Source: an uncultured Fibrobacterota bacterium
GTDB taxonomy: Bacteria > Fibrobacterota > Fibrobacteria > Fibrobacterales > Fibrobacteraceae
Assembly: GCA_903876665.1 (NCBI GenBank)
Contig: CAIRAY010000093.1
Span: forward strand, 37,685-73,389
Length of the DNA stretch: 35,705 nucleotides
Reading direction: 5' to 3'
The stretch's first letter is position 1; the number at the start of each line of letters is the position of its first letter. The notes beneath the pieces are model-generated. The model was not told the origin of the DNA. It was given only the letters and a program-made list of their open reading frames with translations, and made no database searches. Shown here piece after piece: positions 23,802 through 30,802 of the stretch. Both the position numbers and the translations under genes were made by a program.

Positions 23802-24932
23802 TCAAGGCGCCCAGCCAAAGGCGCGGATGTCGTCCAGGGAGAACTGAACCCGCGAGGTATCCTGGACAATCCATTCCAGACGGTCGGTGGCAGCCAGGGC
23901 CTCTTCCGAGGTTGCAAACCCACCCAAAAGCGCTGAAGTTTTGGGGCTGACGGAAAAATGTTTCCAGTTCGAATCCAAAATAATTTCTTGCTCCATGGAG
24001 CCCCATACGGGGGCAACAAAGCGCAGGCGAAGTGTGGCTGGACCCTTCGCCCAGAAGGTCAGGGAATCCAGGCCGGCCATGCCTTGGGTGCCATTGCCCA
24101 GAGCCAAGCCAAGACAACCCTTTTGCTGGGCGGTATCCTGGAAAGGCGAGACTTCAACGGATATGGCCTGGCGAAATTCCAGCATCCCTAATGCCAGTGT
24201 TGTGTGTAAACTATCGGTCGTCCAGTTGGGTGGATTGGAGTACCAGTGCGCATCGGGAAAAAAGGCATTCAAGGGGGTGTAAATGTTGGATGTATCCAAG
24301 TCGTCGAAGTCATCCAAAAGAATGGAATTTTCCGGGGAGCGAAGGATCAGGTTTTTCAAGGAGGCTTGTTCCTGCAATCCCAAGGAGGCAAGAATGCGAA
24401 TTCCGGAAATTTCCGAAAATTGTTCCAAAAGATGAAAGCCAAAGGGGATATTTTGCAGAATAAATTGTCCCGAGCCATCTACCTGACTTCTATAGGGTGA
24501 ACCCAGAATCCCAATCCAGGCGGGCTTGGAGTCCCCGCCTTCCCAGGTTCCGGAAACCGAAGTGGGGAGGCCAATCTTCAGCATGGAGCTATCCAAGGAT
24601 TCGGCCAGGCCTGCAAAATGGGAAAGGCCGCTTTGGGTCCCGCTTCGCGCTTCCAAGGACCACATGGAATCGACAGGGACCTGGACCGTTGCATAGCCCT
24701 GGTCATCGGCGAGGGCTGTATCCAAAGGAATGGCAGACCGGCCAGCCCATACGTAAACCTTGGCGCCAGGGAGAATACTGCTGTCCCTGTCTGCGACGCG
24801 AACATGGAATGTGGTGGTGGCCAGGGCGGGGTTGCCCCCTTCGACAGGAGATTCGGAATGGGAGGAAAACCCACAAGCCCCGAGCAGGCTAGTGCAAATG
24901 GCAAAAAGAATAAATGGGCTAGGTCTTTTCAC
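23802..24932 (-). CDS. Lipoprotein with C-terminal carbohydrate-binding-like domain (paralogue)
   Basis: A 376-residue lipoprotein built like the one at 19661. It has a lipobox (L-G-A-C) at about residues 17-20; an Ig-like domain (ILPGAKVYVWAGRS... DDQGYATVQVP) at about 40-100; a small beta domain with VSGTWEGGDSKPAW... DGSGQFILQNIPFGFHLL at about 130-170; and a jelly-roll-like C-terminal domain about 200-376. That domain opens SILLDDFDDLD, carries LDSLTFWAKGPATLRL and closes VQFSLDDIRAFGW. The shared LLDDF...FWAKG...LD-x-I pattern makes paralogy clear. The gene starts with GTG (24932) and overlaps the regulator's end by 14 nt. It probably binds the same polysaccharide as the downstream GH5-like enzyme; this is inference. 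Confidence 0.82.
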   Translation of the reverse strand: MKRPSPFILFAICTSLLGACGFSSHSESPVEGGNPALATTTFHVRVADRDSSILPGAKVYVWAGRSAIPLDTALADDQGYATVQVPVDSMWSLEARSGTQSGLSHFAGLAESLDSSMLKIGLPTSVSGTWEGGDSKPAWIGILGSPYRSQVDGSGQFILQNIPFGFHLLEQFSEISGIRILASLGLQEQASLKNLILRSPENSILLDDFDDLDTSNIYTPLNAFFPDAHWYSNPPNWTTDSLHTTLALGMLEFRQAISVEVSPFQDTAQQKGCLGLALGNGTQGMAGLDSLTFWAKGPATLRLRFVAPVWGSMEQEIILDSNWKHFSVSPKTSALLGGFATSEEALAATDRLEWIVQDTSRVQFSLDDIRAFGWAP

Positions 24933-25752
24933 GAGTCACCGGGAATACATGAAAATTTAATTGAAAAAGGCGCGAAGGGGATGTTTCTTGCAAAGCCAGG
25001 GCCACCAGGCGCCGGCGGAAATTGGCCAGCTCATTTTTTACCTGGATAAATCCGTCTTCGGAGAGGCCCAGGGTAAGGACGCTCAAGTCGCGTTCTTTCT
25101 GGGTAACCTTGGATAGGGAGCGACGCGCAAGGGCCATGGTGCGCTGGTGGAACCGCACTAAATCCTGGGATTGAACATCTTGCCCAGAGGTAATGGCATT
25201 GTCGCAAGTGCGCAGCACGCCTTTGCGGTCCAGAACTAGGAGGCCCATATTCTGCAGGGCCTTCAGGGCGGATTGAACCTCTTTTGCCGAAAAGGGTGGG
25301 TCAAAGCGTTGGCCCAGCTTTTCAAAATCCCCGTCAAATTCAGAGAAGGTCAGCCACTCAAACAAAAACACCATTTCGGGCCGAGAAAAGAGGCTCATCT
25401 TTTCGGAATCCAGAGGGCGAAGCCGGACTGTTTGCAGGCGGGTCATGCGATCAAACCACTCGCTTTTTTCTTCGCCTACTTTAGCTTGGCCATAGTGAAC
25501 CATGGCGTCAAAGAACAAAGCCTCGGATTCCCCCAGCCCCAGTAGTTCGCAGGTGCGGCGGATCTGAGCGGGGGTCAAATTTTTGCGACCTGCCAAGACA
25601 TTGGAGAGAAAGCCTGTGGAAGCGACTCCCAACTTTTCCATAATGGACCGCTGTAAAAAAAGCGGATTTTTGTTGCGCCGATGCCACGCAAAAACATCCC
25701 GCAAGAACAGGCGAAAGTTGGCGTAGTCATAAAGGTCGGGAACGGAAGCCAA
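24919..25752 (-). CDS. TIGR02147-family regulator (GH5-like cassette), TTG start
   Basis: A second TIGR02147 member, 277 residues from my chosen start. Family blocks: 'VPDLYDYANFRLFLRDVFAWHR' at the N terminus, a helix-turn-helix-like stretch 'GVASTGFLSNVLAGRKNLTPAQIRRTCELLGL', a winged-helix-like middle, and the C-terminal 'KERDLSVLTLGLSEDGFIQVKNELANFRRRLVALA' ending 'QLNFHVFPVT', which is the canonical end. The upstream-extended frame begins with GTG inside the previous gene and has no family-like sequence before residue 37. The TTG at 25752 has GAGG about 5 nt upstream and gives a length one residue from the GH44-cassette paralogue, so I prefer it. It lies 80 nt after the cysteine-repeat lipoprotein on the same strand and could also be reached by that transcript. 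Confidence 0.88.
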   Translation of the reverse strand: MASVPDLYDYANFRLFLRDVFAWHRRNKNPLFLQRSIMEKLGVASTGFLSNVLAGRKNLTPAQIRRTCELLGLGESEALFFDAMVHYGQAKVGEEKSEWFDRMTRLQTVRLRPLDSEKMSLFSRPEMVFLFEWLTFSEFDGDFEKLGQRFDPPFSAKEVQSALKALQNMGLLVLDRKGVLRTCDNAITSGQDVQSQDLVRFHQRTMALARRSLSKVTQKERDLSVLTLGLSEDGFIQVKNELANFRRRLVALALQETSPSRLFQLNFHVFPVTREKT

Positions 25753-25832
25753 GAAAACCTCAACAGCAAAAGGCGGATTTGAATAATCTACCCCATTTCT
25801 CTGGCGTCCGGAACTCCAAAGGCAAATTCTTC

Positions 25833-26234
25833 CTAGCGGGAAGCCTGGCACAGGTGTTTTAAATCGCTATCCAGAATCAGGAAGCACATGTCCTTGCCTT
25901 CCGCGAGGGACTGGCACAGAAAATTCTGGTCGTCATCCTGGATCAAGGAGCACATGTCCTTGCCTTCCGCAACGGATTGACAAAGGTATTTGAGGTCCGG
26001 CTCGTCAATCAAAAAACAGGAAGACTGGCTTTGGGTAAGGGATTGGCAATAATATTTCAGGTTGGCGTCCTCAATCAGGAAGCATTGGTCCTTGTTTTCG
26101 ACCACGGACTCGCAGAGGTATTTTTGATCCTGATTTTGAATCAAAAAACAATTCGAGCTGGAAGGGGTGGAGGCCGTGCCTGAGTCTCCACAGGAAGCCA
26201 AAAGGAATGAAAAGAAGAGGAAAAGAAATTTCAT
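25833..26234 (-). CDS. Lipoprotein with five 22-residue cysteine-pair repeats
   Basis: A 133-residue lipoprotein. The signal peptide is FLFLFFSFLLASC (lipobox A-S-C, Cys15), followed by a short Ser/Thr linker. Five tandem repeats follow, starting at Cys29, 51, 73, 95 and 117, each 22 residues except the last (17). The consensus is C-F-L-I-x(3)-D-x-K-x-L-C-x-S, with Cys at repeat positions 1 and 13. Ten regularly spaced cysteines in a small exported protein suggest intra- or inter-repeat disulfides, or a metal site. I know no named family. Its start overlaps the stop of the alpha/beta hydrolase (ATGA at 26231-26234), so the two are translationally coupled. The role is unknown; a disulfide-rich surface adhesin or stalk, or an inhibitor, is conceivable. 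Confidence 0.8.
   Translation of the reverse strand: MKFLFLFFSFLLASCGDSGTASTPSSSNCFLIQNQDQKYLCESVVENKDQCFLIEDANLKYYCQSLTQSQSSCFLIDEPDLKYLCQSVAEGKDMCSLIQDDDQNFLCQSLAEGKDMCFLILDSDLKHLCQASR
25836..26150 (-). repeat. 66-bp in-frame tandem repeats in the cysteine-repeat lipoprotein
   Basis: Four full 66-bp units plus a 51-bp partial unit encode the C-x-L-I...L-C repeats. Copies 3 to 5 share longer identical DNA (for example around the codons for AEGKDM), which suggests recent unit duplication. Copies 1 and 2 have drifted further. Confidence 0.8.
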
Positions 26235-26980
26235 TGTGGATTCAATTGTGAATGAATCCAGGCAACGGCTTCGGGCACATAGTCAGCGGGAAGGCTGTGG
26301 CCACTTTTGAAGGACAGGAACCTTTTGCGCGTCAAGGGGATTTGTTCAAAAAGCCATTTTGCCTCAGCAAAGGGAACATACTCATCTTCTTCGGCGCTGA
26401 CCTGAAGAATGGATAAATTCTTCAGATTGTCGAGATTATTGAATGTCGCGTAGGGCTTGTTTTGATTTCGGTCCACGGAAGGCACACATAAAAGCATGGT
26501 GGTAAAGGGTGCGCCGCGGTTTGCCAGCCAAAACCCAAAGATCCCCGCAAGACTGTACCCGGCAAAACCCATTCGACTGGAATCACAGGAGGGATCTTGG
26601 GCGAAATGATTGAGGACCGTGTGAATGTCTGTAATGGATCTGGAAAAAAACACGTCCCAGTTGTCTTCCGAAAAGACATTCAGGTTTCCCATGTTTTGTG
26701 TGTTATTGTCGCCGTGGAAATGCAGATCCATGGCAATAACCGCAATCCCCTTGGCCACCAGCTCCTGGGTAATGTTTCCTCCTTTGGTGTAGCCGTCCAT
26801 TTCGGTCCATTCATGTTTACTGCTGGTCGCTCCATGAGTCGTGATCATGTAGGGAACGGGCAGGGTGCGGTCTTTTGGCCAAATGCAATTGCACGGAACA
26901 CGATTCCCATTCACTCCGGTAATCCGCAGTTTTTCTACGGAGTAGCCTTGCCATATTTGCTGTTCCAGGATTTCGATCAT
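26231..26980 (-). CDS. Alpha/beta-hydrolase-fold protein
   Basis: A 249-residue protein of the alpha/beta-hydrolase fold without signal peptide, so cytosolic. The oxyanion strand 'MITTHGATSSKHEW' is followed by 'GIAVIAMDLHFHGD', typical of the esterase/dienelactone-hydrolase-like group. The nucleophile elbow is G-Y-S-L-A-G (Ser143); the fifth position is Ala instead of the usual Gly. A likely acid is Asp199 (EEDEYVPF) and the base His228 (SGHSLP), completing the triad. The substrate is unknown; acetyl-ester or peptide-ester hydrolysis is plausible given the neighbouring polysaccharide genes, but only by context. Its stop overlaps the start of the cysteine-repeat lipoprotein. AAGG lies 6 nt before the ATG. 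Confidence 0.87.
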   Translation of the reverse strand: MIEILEQQIWQGYSVEKLRITGVNGNRVPCNCIWPKDRTLPVPYMITTHGATSSKHEWTEMDGYTKGGNITQELVAKGIAVIAMDLHFHGDNNTQNMGNLNVFSEDNWDVFFSRSITDIHTVLNHFAQDPSCDSSRMGFAGYSLAGIFGFWLANRGAPFTTMLLCVPSVDRNQNKPYATFNNLDNLKNLSILQVSAEEDEYVPFAEAKWLFEQIPLTRKRFLSFKSGHSLPADYVPEAVAWIHSQLNPQ

Positions 26981-27011
26981 GGGAGGCCTTAGGGAAATGA
27001 GTTGGATAGGC

Positions 27012-27039
27012 TTGAAAGATAATTGGCGAACGATATTTT
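27012..27039 (+). promoter_or_regulatory. Possible promoter for the LiaF-LytS-LytTR operon
   Basis: TTGAAA (27012-27017) and TATTTT (27034-27039) are 16 nt apart in the 186-nt divergent gap before the + strand start at 27167. The leader would be about 120 nt. This is moderate support only; no other good pair was seen in the gap. Confidence 0.3.
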
Positions 27040-27166
27040 GGCGAGGTGCGGGATTGACTGCGCCATCGACCGTGTATTTGGAATTTTATCGACCCCCCAA
27101 GGGAATTCAACGGGAAAGAGAAGCCAAGCCCTGGCGCGCTCCCCTCTTCGTGCGTATCTTTCCCGA

Positions 27167-27922
27167 ATGACTAACTGTAATCACCATCCGCACTCAAGCA
27201 TATTCTCGCGATTTGTCTGGGGAGTCTGCTTCATCCTTGCCGGTATCCTTTTGCTGGGCTTCAATACCGGTTTTTTACCCCTGGAGTATAAGCAGGTCGT
27301 GTTTTCCTGGCCCATGTTGCTTGTGGTGGCCGGCGTGATCAATCTGGTTTGCGCGCGCCACTTCATGATTGGGCTCATACTCTCTGCTTTAGGATTGTTT
27401 TTATTGTCACCCCGCATGGGGGTTGTTTGTCCGAATATCGGAAATTTGATTCTTCCTGCAATCCTCGTATTGGTGGGTGGGATTGTCCTGTTCCGTCGTC
27501 GGTGCTGCCCCCATCCATCCATTCGTTCCTGTAAAAGGGGATGTGGAGATTCTCCTGAGGTACTCGAGGCGAATTCGACCATGGGCCGTTTTGAGGAAAA
27601 CAACATCTTCGGAGGATCCAAACGGAAATTCCAAGACGTGCTGTTTCACGGTGGAGAGGTCAACTGCATTTTCGGTGGAAGCGAGCTGGACCTTTCCAAA
27701 GCAAGGCTCGACGAGGGCATCACCCACTTGGAAGTGAACTGCGTGTTTGGTGGAATTGCCATTATTGTGCCCTCCAACTGGACCGTGCAAATCAAAGTGA
27801 GCTCTGTCTTTGGCGATTTTGTGGATCGTGGCCGCGTTCCTAGTGAGGTTGCCGACCCATCGCGCATTCTCCGCATCACCGGGAATTGTGTGTTTGGGGG
27901 CGGAGAGATTCGCTATTCCTAG
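27167..27922 (+). CDS. LiaF-like membrane protein
   Basis: A 251-residue protein with the LiaF plan. The N-terminal membrane domain has four hydrophobic helices between about 13 and 110 (DUF5668-like, starting 'FVWGVCFILAGILLLGFNTG'). A Cys-rich linker (RRRCCPHPSIRSCKRGCG) at about 110-126 is unusual. The C-terminal beta-helix-like domain at about 135-251 shows repeated turns NIFGGSK, CIFGGSE, CVFGGIA, SVFGDF and CVFGGGE. In Firmicutes LiaF restrains a cell-envelope-stress two-component system. Here it is followed after 6 nt by a LytS-type kinase and a LytTR regulator, so a similar modulating role is likely by analogy. The start is set at 27167 because the upstream extension reads as low-quality sequence and lacks membrane features. 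Confidence 0.87.
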   Translation: MTNCNHHPHSSIFSRFVWGVCFILAGILLLGFNTGFLPLEYKQVVFSWPMLLVVAGVINLVCARHFMIGLILSALGLFLLSPRMGVVCPNIGNLILPAILVLVGGIVLFRRRCCPHPSIRSCKRGCGDSPEVLEANSTMGRFEENNIFGGSKRKFQDVLFHGGEVNCIFGGSELDLSKARLDEGITHLEVNCVFGGIAIIVPSNWTVQIKVSSVFGDFVDRGRVPSEVADPSRILRITGNCVFGGGEIRYS

Positions 27923-27928
27923 GTTGAC

Positions 27929-28984
27929 ATGAATCATCCACTATTGAGCCGTCGGGGTTTGTTGATTTATCTGGGAATCTGGGTGTTTATTGGTGTGCTC
28001 CAGGTTTTTCGGCTCGTTCATTTCGCAAGCATTCCGCTGGACATTGCTTTAGTGGACGGGTTTTTTAGCTCCGTGTGGTTTGGCGTTCTGGGGTTTTCGC
28101 TTTGGTATTATGTGTGTCATTCCCGTCGGCAACACCTCACGTTTTTGCATACCTTGGGGGGGTATGTGTTTGCTGGTGTGGTGGTTTTGGCGATTTGGGT
28201 TGCAGGGGATTATACCATCATGTCGGTCATTTTTCGCGACAACCCCATCGCTATTTCTTACCTGTGGCAGAGTATTCCGTGGCGCATGGGCGGTGGCGTG
28301 GGGCTCTATGCCCTAATCATTCTTTCCTATGTCATGATTTTGGGGTCTGCGGACCTCAAAGAAAAAAAGCTGACCGAAGAGCGTTTGCGCGAGAGTCTCA
28401 AGCAATCTGAGTTGAACTTGCTCAAGTCCCAGATCAATCCACATTTTTTGTTCAATAGCTTGAACTCGGCGAGCATGCTGACTTTGACGGCTCCGGAGCG
28501 GGCCCATGAGATGATTGTGGCTCTTTCGGAGTATTTGCGCTATTCGATTTCGGGTTCCCATGAAAAGTATTCTCCCTTCCATCTGGAGCTTGAAAATTCC
28601 AGGCGCTATTTAGGGATTGAGAAGATCCGTTTTGAAGATAAGCTGATCGTTGATTTTGTGGTGGCTAGTGATTGTAGTGCGTGTCTTGTTCCTAGCATGA
28701 TTCTTCAGCCACTCTATGAAAATGCCATTAAACATGGGGTTTACGAGGCCACGGGCCAGGTCAAGGTGGTTACGGTGGCCAAGGTTCAAGAGGCTTTCCT
28801 GCTTGTCGAAATCAGTAATACCTTTGAGCCCAATGTTTCGGCAAAAAAAGGTGCGGGCCTTGGGATTGCCAATGTGCGCGGCCGTTTGCAAATGTTGTAT
28901 GGCAACGATCATTCCTGGCTACAGGTCTTGCCGGAAGATGGACAATTTACGGTTAAAATGACAATTCCCCTGAGGGTGACATGA
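27929..28984 (+). CDS. LytS/YehU-type sensor histidine kinase
   Basis: A 351-residue membrane kinase. About four hydrophobic segments lie in residues 8-140 and a short coiled coil at about 142-166. The His_kinase domain follows, with the phosphoacceptor His172 in 'LKSQINPHFLFNSLNSAS', the signature of this class. The ATP-binding half shows 'VPSMILQPLYENAIKHGV' (N box) and 'GAGLGIANVRGRLQMLYG' (G box). There is no separate extracellular sensor domain, so the signal may come through the membrane helices or through the LiaF-like partner. Its stop overlaps the regulator start (ATGA at 28981-28984). This is the normal kinase-regulator pairing for LytTR systems. Confidence 0.95.
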   Translation: MNHPLLSRRGLLIYLGIWVFIGVLQVFRLVHFASIPLDIALVDGFFSSVWFGVLGFSLWYYVCHSRRQHLTFLHTLGGYVFAGVVVLAIWVAGDYTIMSVIFRDNPIAISYLWQSIPWRMGGGVGLYALIILSYVMILGSADLKEKKLTEERLRESLKQSELNLLKSQINPHFLFNSLNSASMLTLTAPERAHEMIVALSEYLRYSISGSHEKYSPFHLELENSRRYLGIEKIRFEDKLIVDFVVASDCSACLVPSMILQPLYENAIKHGVYEATGQVKVVTVAKVQEAFLLVEISNTFEPNVSAKKGAGLGIANVRGRLQMLYGNDHSWLQVLPEDGQFTVKMTIPLRVT

Positions 28985-29730
28985 AAATTCTGATTGTGGA
29001 TGATGAGGCTCCAGCCAGGAAATTGCTGAAATTGTTCCTGCAGGACCACCCGGACTGCGAGGTGGTGGGCGAGGCCGCAGACGGCTTTGAAGGCTTCCGC
29101 CTGATTGGGGAATTGAGCCCCGATGTTGTGTTCTTGGACATTCAAATGCCCCGGGTGACTGGATTTGAATTGTTGGAATTGTTGGATAATCCTCCTGTGG
29201 TGGTTTTTGCCACTGCCTACGACCAGTTTGCGGTACAGGCCTTCGAAAAAAATGCTGCGGATTATTTGCTGAAGCCCTTTGGGAAAGAGCGCCTAAGTAC
29301 TGCGCTGGGGCGTATTCGCGAACGCCTGCAGCTCCGTGCATTGGGTGCTGGAAATTCGGTGGAGCACAAGGTCTTGGAAGCGGTGCAGGAGCGGCCAGAT
29401 ATTCTGGAGCGCATTGCAGTCAAAGTTCGCAATAAGGTTCATGTGATTCCCGTGAGCCAAATTATCCGCATTGAGGCCGAGGGAGACTATGTGTCCCTCG
29501 TTACCATGGAGCACAAGTACCTGAAGGAATTCACCATGAAGTACCTGGATTCGCACTTGCCCCCCAAGGAGTTCTTGCGGGTCCATCGCTCAGACTTTGT
29601 GCGTATTGACTCCGTCAAGGGACTCGAACATGCCAGTGCCGAAGTGTGGAATGTGCGCATGAAGAATGGCGATGCCGTGCGGGCGAGTGCCGACGGGATC
29701 AAGCAACTGAAGAAGGTGTTGGGGATGTAG
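28981..29730 (+). CDS. LytTR-family response regulator
   Basis: A 249-residue response regulator. The receiver domain is about 1-118, with acidic pocket D7-D8, phosphoacceptor Asp53 in 'VVFLDIQMP', the Thr/Ala switch in 'VFATAYD' and Lys in 'YLLKPFG'. A linker follows, then a LytTR DNA-binding domain at about 140-245 ('RIAVKVRNKVHVIPVSQIIRIEAEGDYVSLVT... FLRVHRSDFVRID'). LytTR domains bind pairs of short direct repeats upstream of targets. The targets are unknown here; the LiaF-like protein in the same operon suggests envelope stress or autoregulation. It is co-translated with the kinase. Confidence 0.95.
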   Translation: MKILIVDDEAPARKLLKLFLQDHPDCEVVGEAADGFEGFRLIGELSPDVVFLDIQMPRVTGFELLELLDNPPVVVFATAYDQFAVQAFEKNAADYLLKPFGKERLSTALGRIRERLQLRALGAGNSVEHKVLEAVQERPDILERIAVKVRNKVHVIPVSQIIRIEAEGDYVSLVTMEHKYLKEFTMKYLDSHLPPKEFLRVHRSDFVRIDSVKGLEHASAEVWNVRMKNGDAVRASADGIKQLKKVLGM

Positions 29731-29810
29731 GCGAGTCAAAATCGGTGCAGAACGTTTTTAGGAGGGAAAGGCCATTCTTAACCGAGACACTCCCCCAAAA
29801 AAATAATTGT

Positions 29811-29839
29811 TGTCATTTTGAGGGAGAATGGGTAATCTC
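29811..29839 (+). promoter_or_regulatory. Promoter for the CsgG-like/FISUMP pair
   Basis: TTGTCA (29811-29816) and TAATCT (29834-29839) are 17 nt apart, a good housekeeping-type match, in the 153-nt gap after the response-regulator gene and 45 nt before the GTG start at 29884. Confidence 0.5.
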
Positions 29840-29883
29840 TGAATACTATTCCTGCGAATCCAGTTTACCCAAAAGGTGGTCCC

Positions 29884-30792
29884 GTGAAAATGCCCCTGAT
29901 TTTGACTCTGTTGAGTTTTGTCCTTGTTTCGAATTTGGTCGCCGCCGAACCTACGGGCTCAACGCCTGCGGCAAAACCCAATATCGCTGTTTTGAGCTTT
30001 TCGGGGGACGAAACGGTTACCCCCCAACAGCTAGCGTTTATTACGGGTGAGTTTGCTTCGGAGCTTTCCAATTCCGGGGTGTTTACGGTTCTGGACCGCA
30101 ACCGCATGGACGATATTCTTAAAGAACAAGGATTTCAGCAAAGTGGAGCCTGCAGTTCGAGCGAGTGCAAGCTGCAAATGGGCCAAATGTTGGGAGTAGA
30201 CAACCTGGTGGTGGGTAGCATGGTTCGCTTTGGTCCCAACTACGCATTTCGCGTGGAATACTTGGATGTGGCCACGGGTGTGATTCTGAAGACCGTGAGC
30301 TTCGAAAAGGCCGGTGAACTTCACCAGGTCTACCGTCGTGCGTGCGCTGAGGGGGCTGCTACCCTCGCGCGTTTTGTGCGCTTTACCCGTGGCGATGCGG
30401 GTGTGGATTCTGCGGCTGTTGTTGTGGCTTCCAAGCCTGCGGATGCAAGTTCGGTGACCACCCTTGTTCTTCCGAAGCCTGTTGCGCCTGCCATTGCTCC
30501 TCCAGTCGTTGCTCCGGTTCCCGTTGCTGATGCGTACAAACGTCCAGGTTGGAAGCATCCGGTTGGCTTGGGTCTTGTTGCTGGCGGTGTGGCTTGCGCC
30601 GTGGTCGGATTCTTGCAGAACAGTGCGATTGCAACGGAAAGGGATGCTTATGAATCAGCCGTTTTTGCAACGGGTGCCGAGGCTGATGCCCAGTGGAAAA
30701 AGGTGACAGATGCCCAGAGTGGGCGCAACCTGTTCTGGGGTATTGGTGCCGGGCTATTGGCCGCGGGTCTTGTGGTAGAAATTGCGTTCTAA
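29884..30792 (+). CDS. Exported CsgG-like domain protein
   Basis: A 302-residue protein with a signal peptide (about 1-21) and no lipobox. Residues about 30-165 match the CsgG / 'penicillin-binding-protein activator LpoB-like' alpha/beta fold: 'PNIAVLSFSGDETVTPQQLAFITGEFASELSNSGVFTVLDRNRMDDILKEQGFQ', then a Cys-bearing insert (GACSSSECKLQMGQMLGVDNLVVGSM) and 'YLDVATGVILKTV'. A Pro/Val/Ala-rich linker at about 190-225 leads to two hydrophobic C-terminal segments (about 228-246 and 280-302), so the protein may be membrane anchored at its C terminus. Paralogues of this type are frequent in Fibrobacter-like genomes; the function is unknown. GTG 29884 has AAGGTGG 4 nt upstream; ATG 29890 is an alternative. 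It lies 10 nt before the FISUMP gene. Confidence 0.83.
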   Translation: MKMPLILTLLSFVLVSNLVAAEPTGSTPAAKPNIAVLSFSGDETVTPQQLAFITGEFASELSNSGVFTVLDRNRMDDILKEQGFQQSGACSSSECKLQMGQMLGVDNLVVGSMVRFGPNYAFRVEYLDVATGVILKTVSFEKAGELHQVYRRACAEGAATLARFVRFTRGDAGVDSAAVVVASKPADASSVTTLVLPKPVAPAIAPPVVAPVPVADAYKRPGWKHPVGLGLVAGGVACAVVGFLQNSAIATERDAYESAVFATGAEADAQWKKVTDAQSGRNLFWGIGAGLLAAGLVVEIAF

Positions 30793-30802
30793 GAAGGGAA
30801 TG

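Noticed and set aside
25753..25851. N-terminal extension of the second TIGR02147 regulator
   Set aside because: The extra 33 residues have no family similarity, begin with GTG inside the preceding gene, and would make the protein longer than its paralogue; TTG with GAGG upstream fits better.
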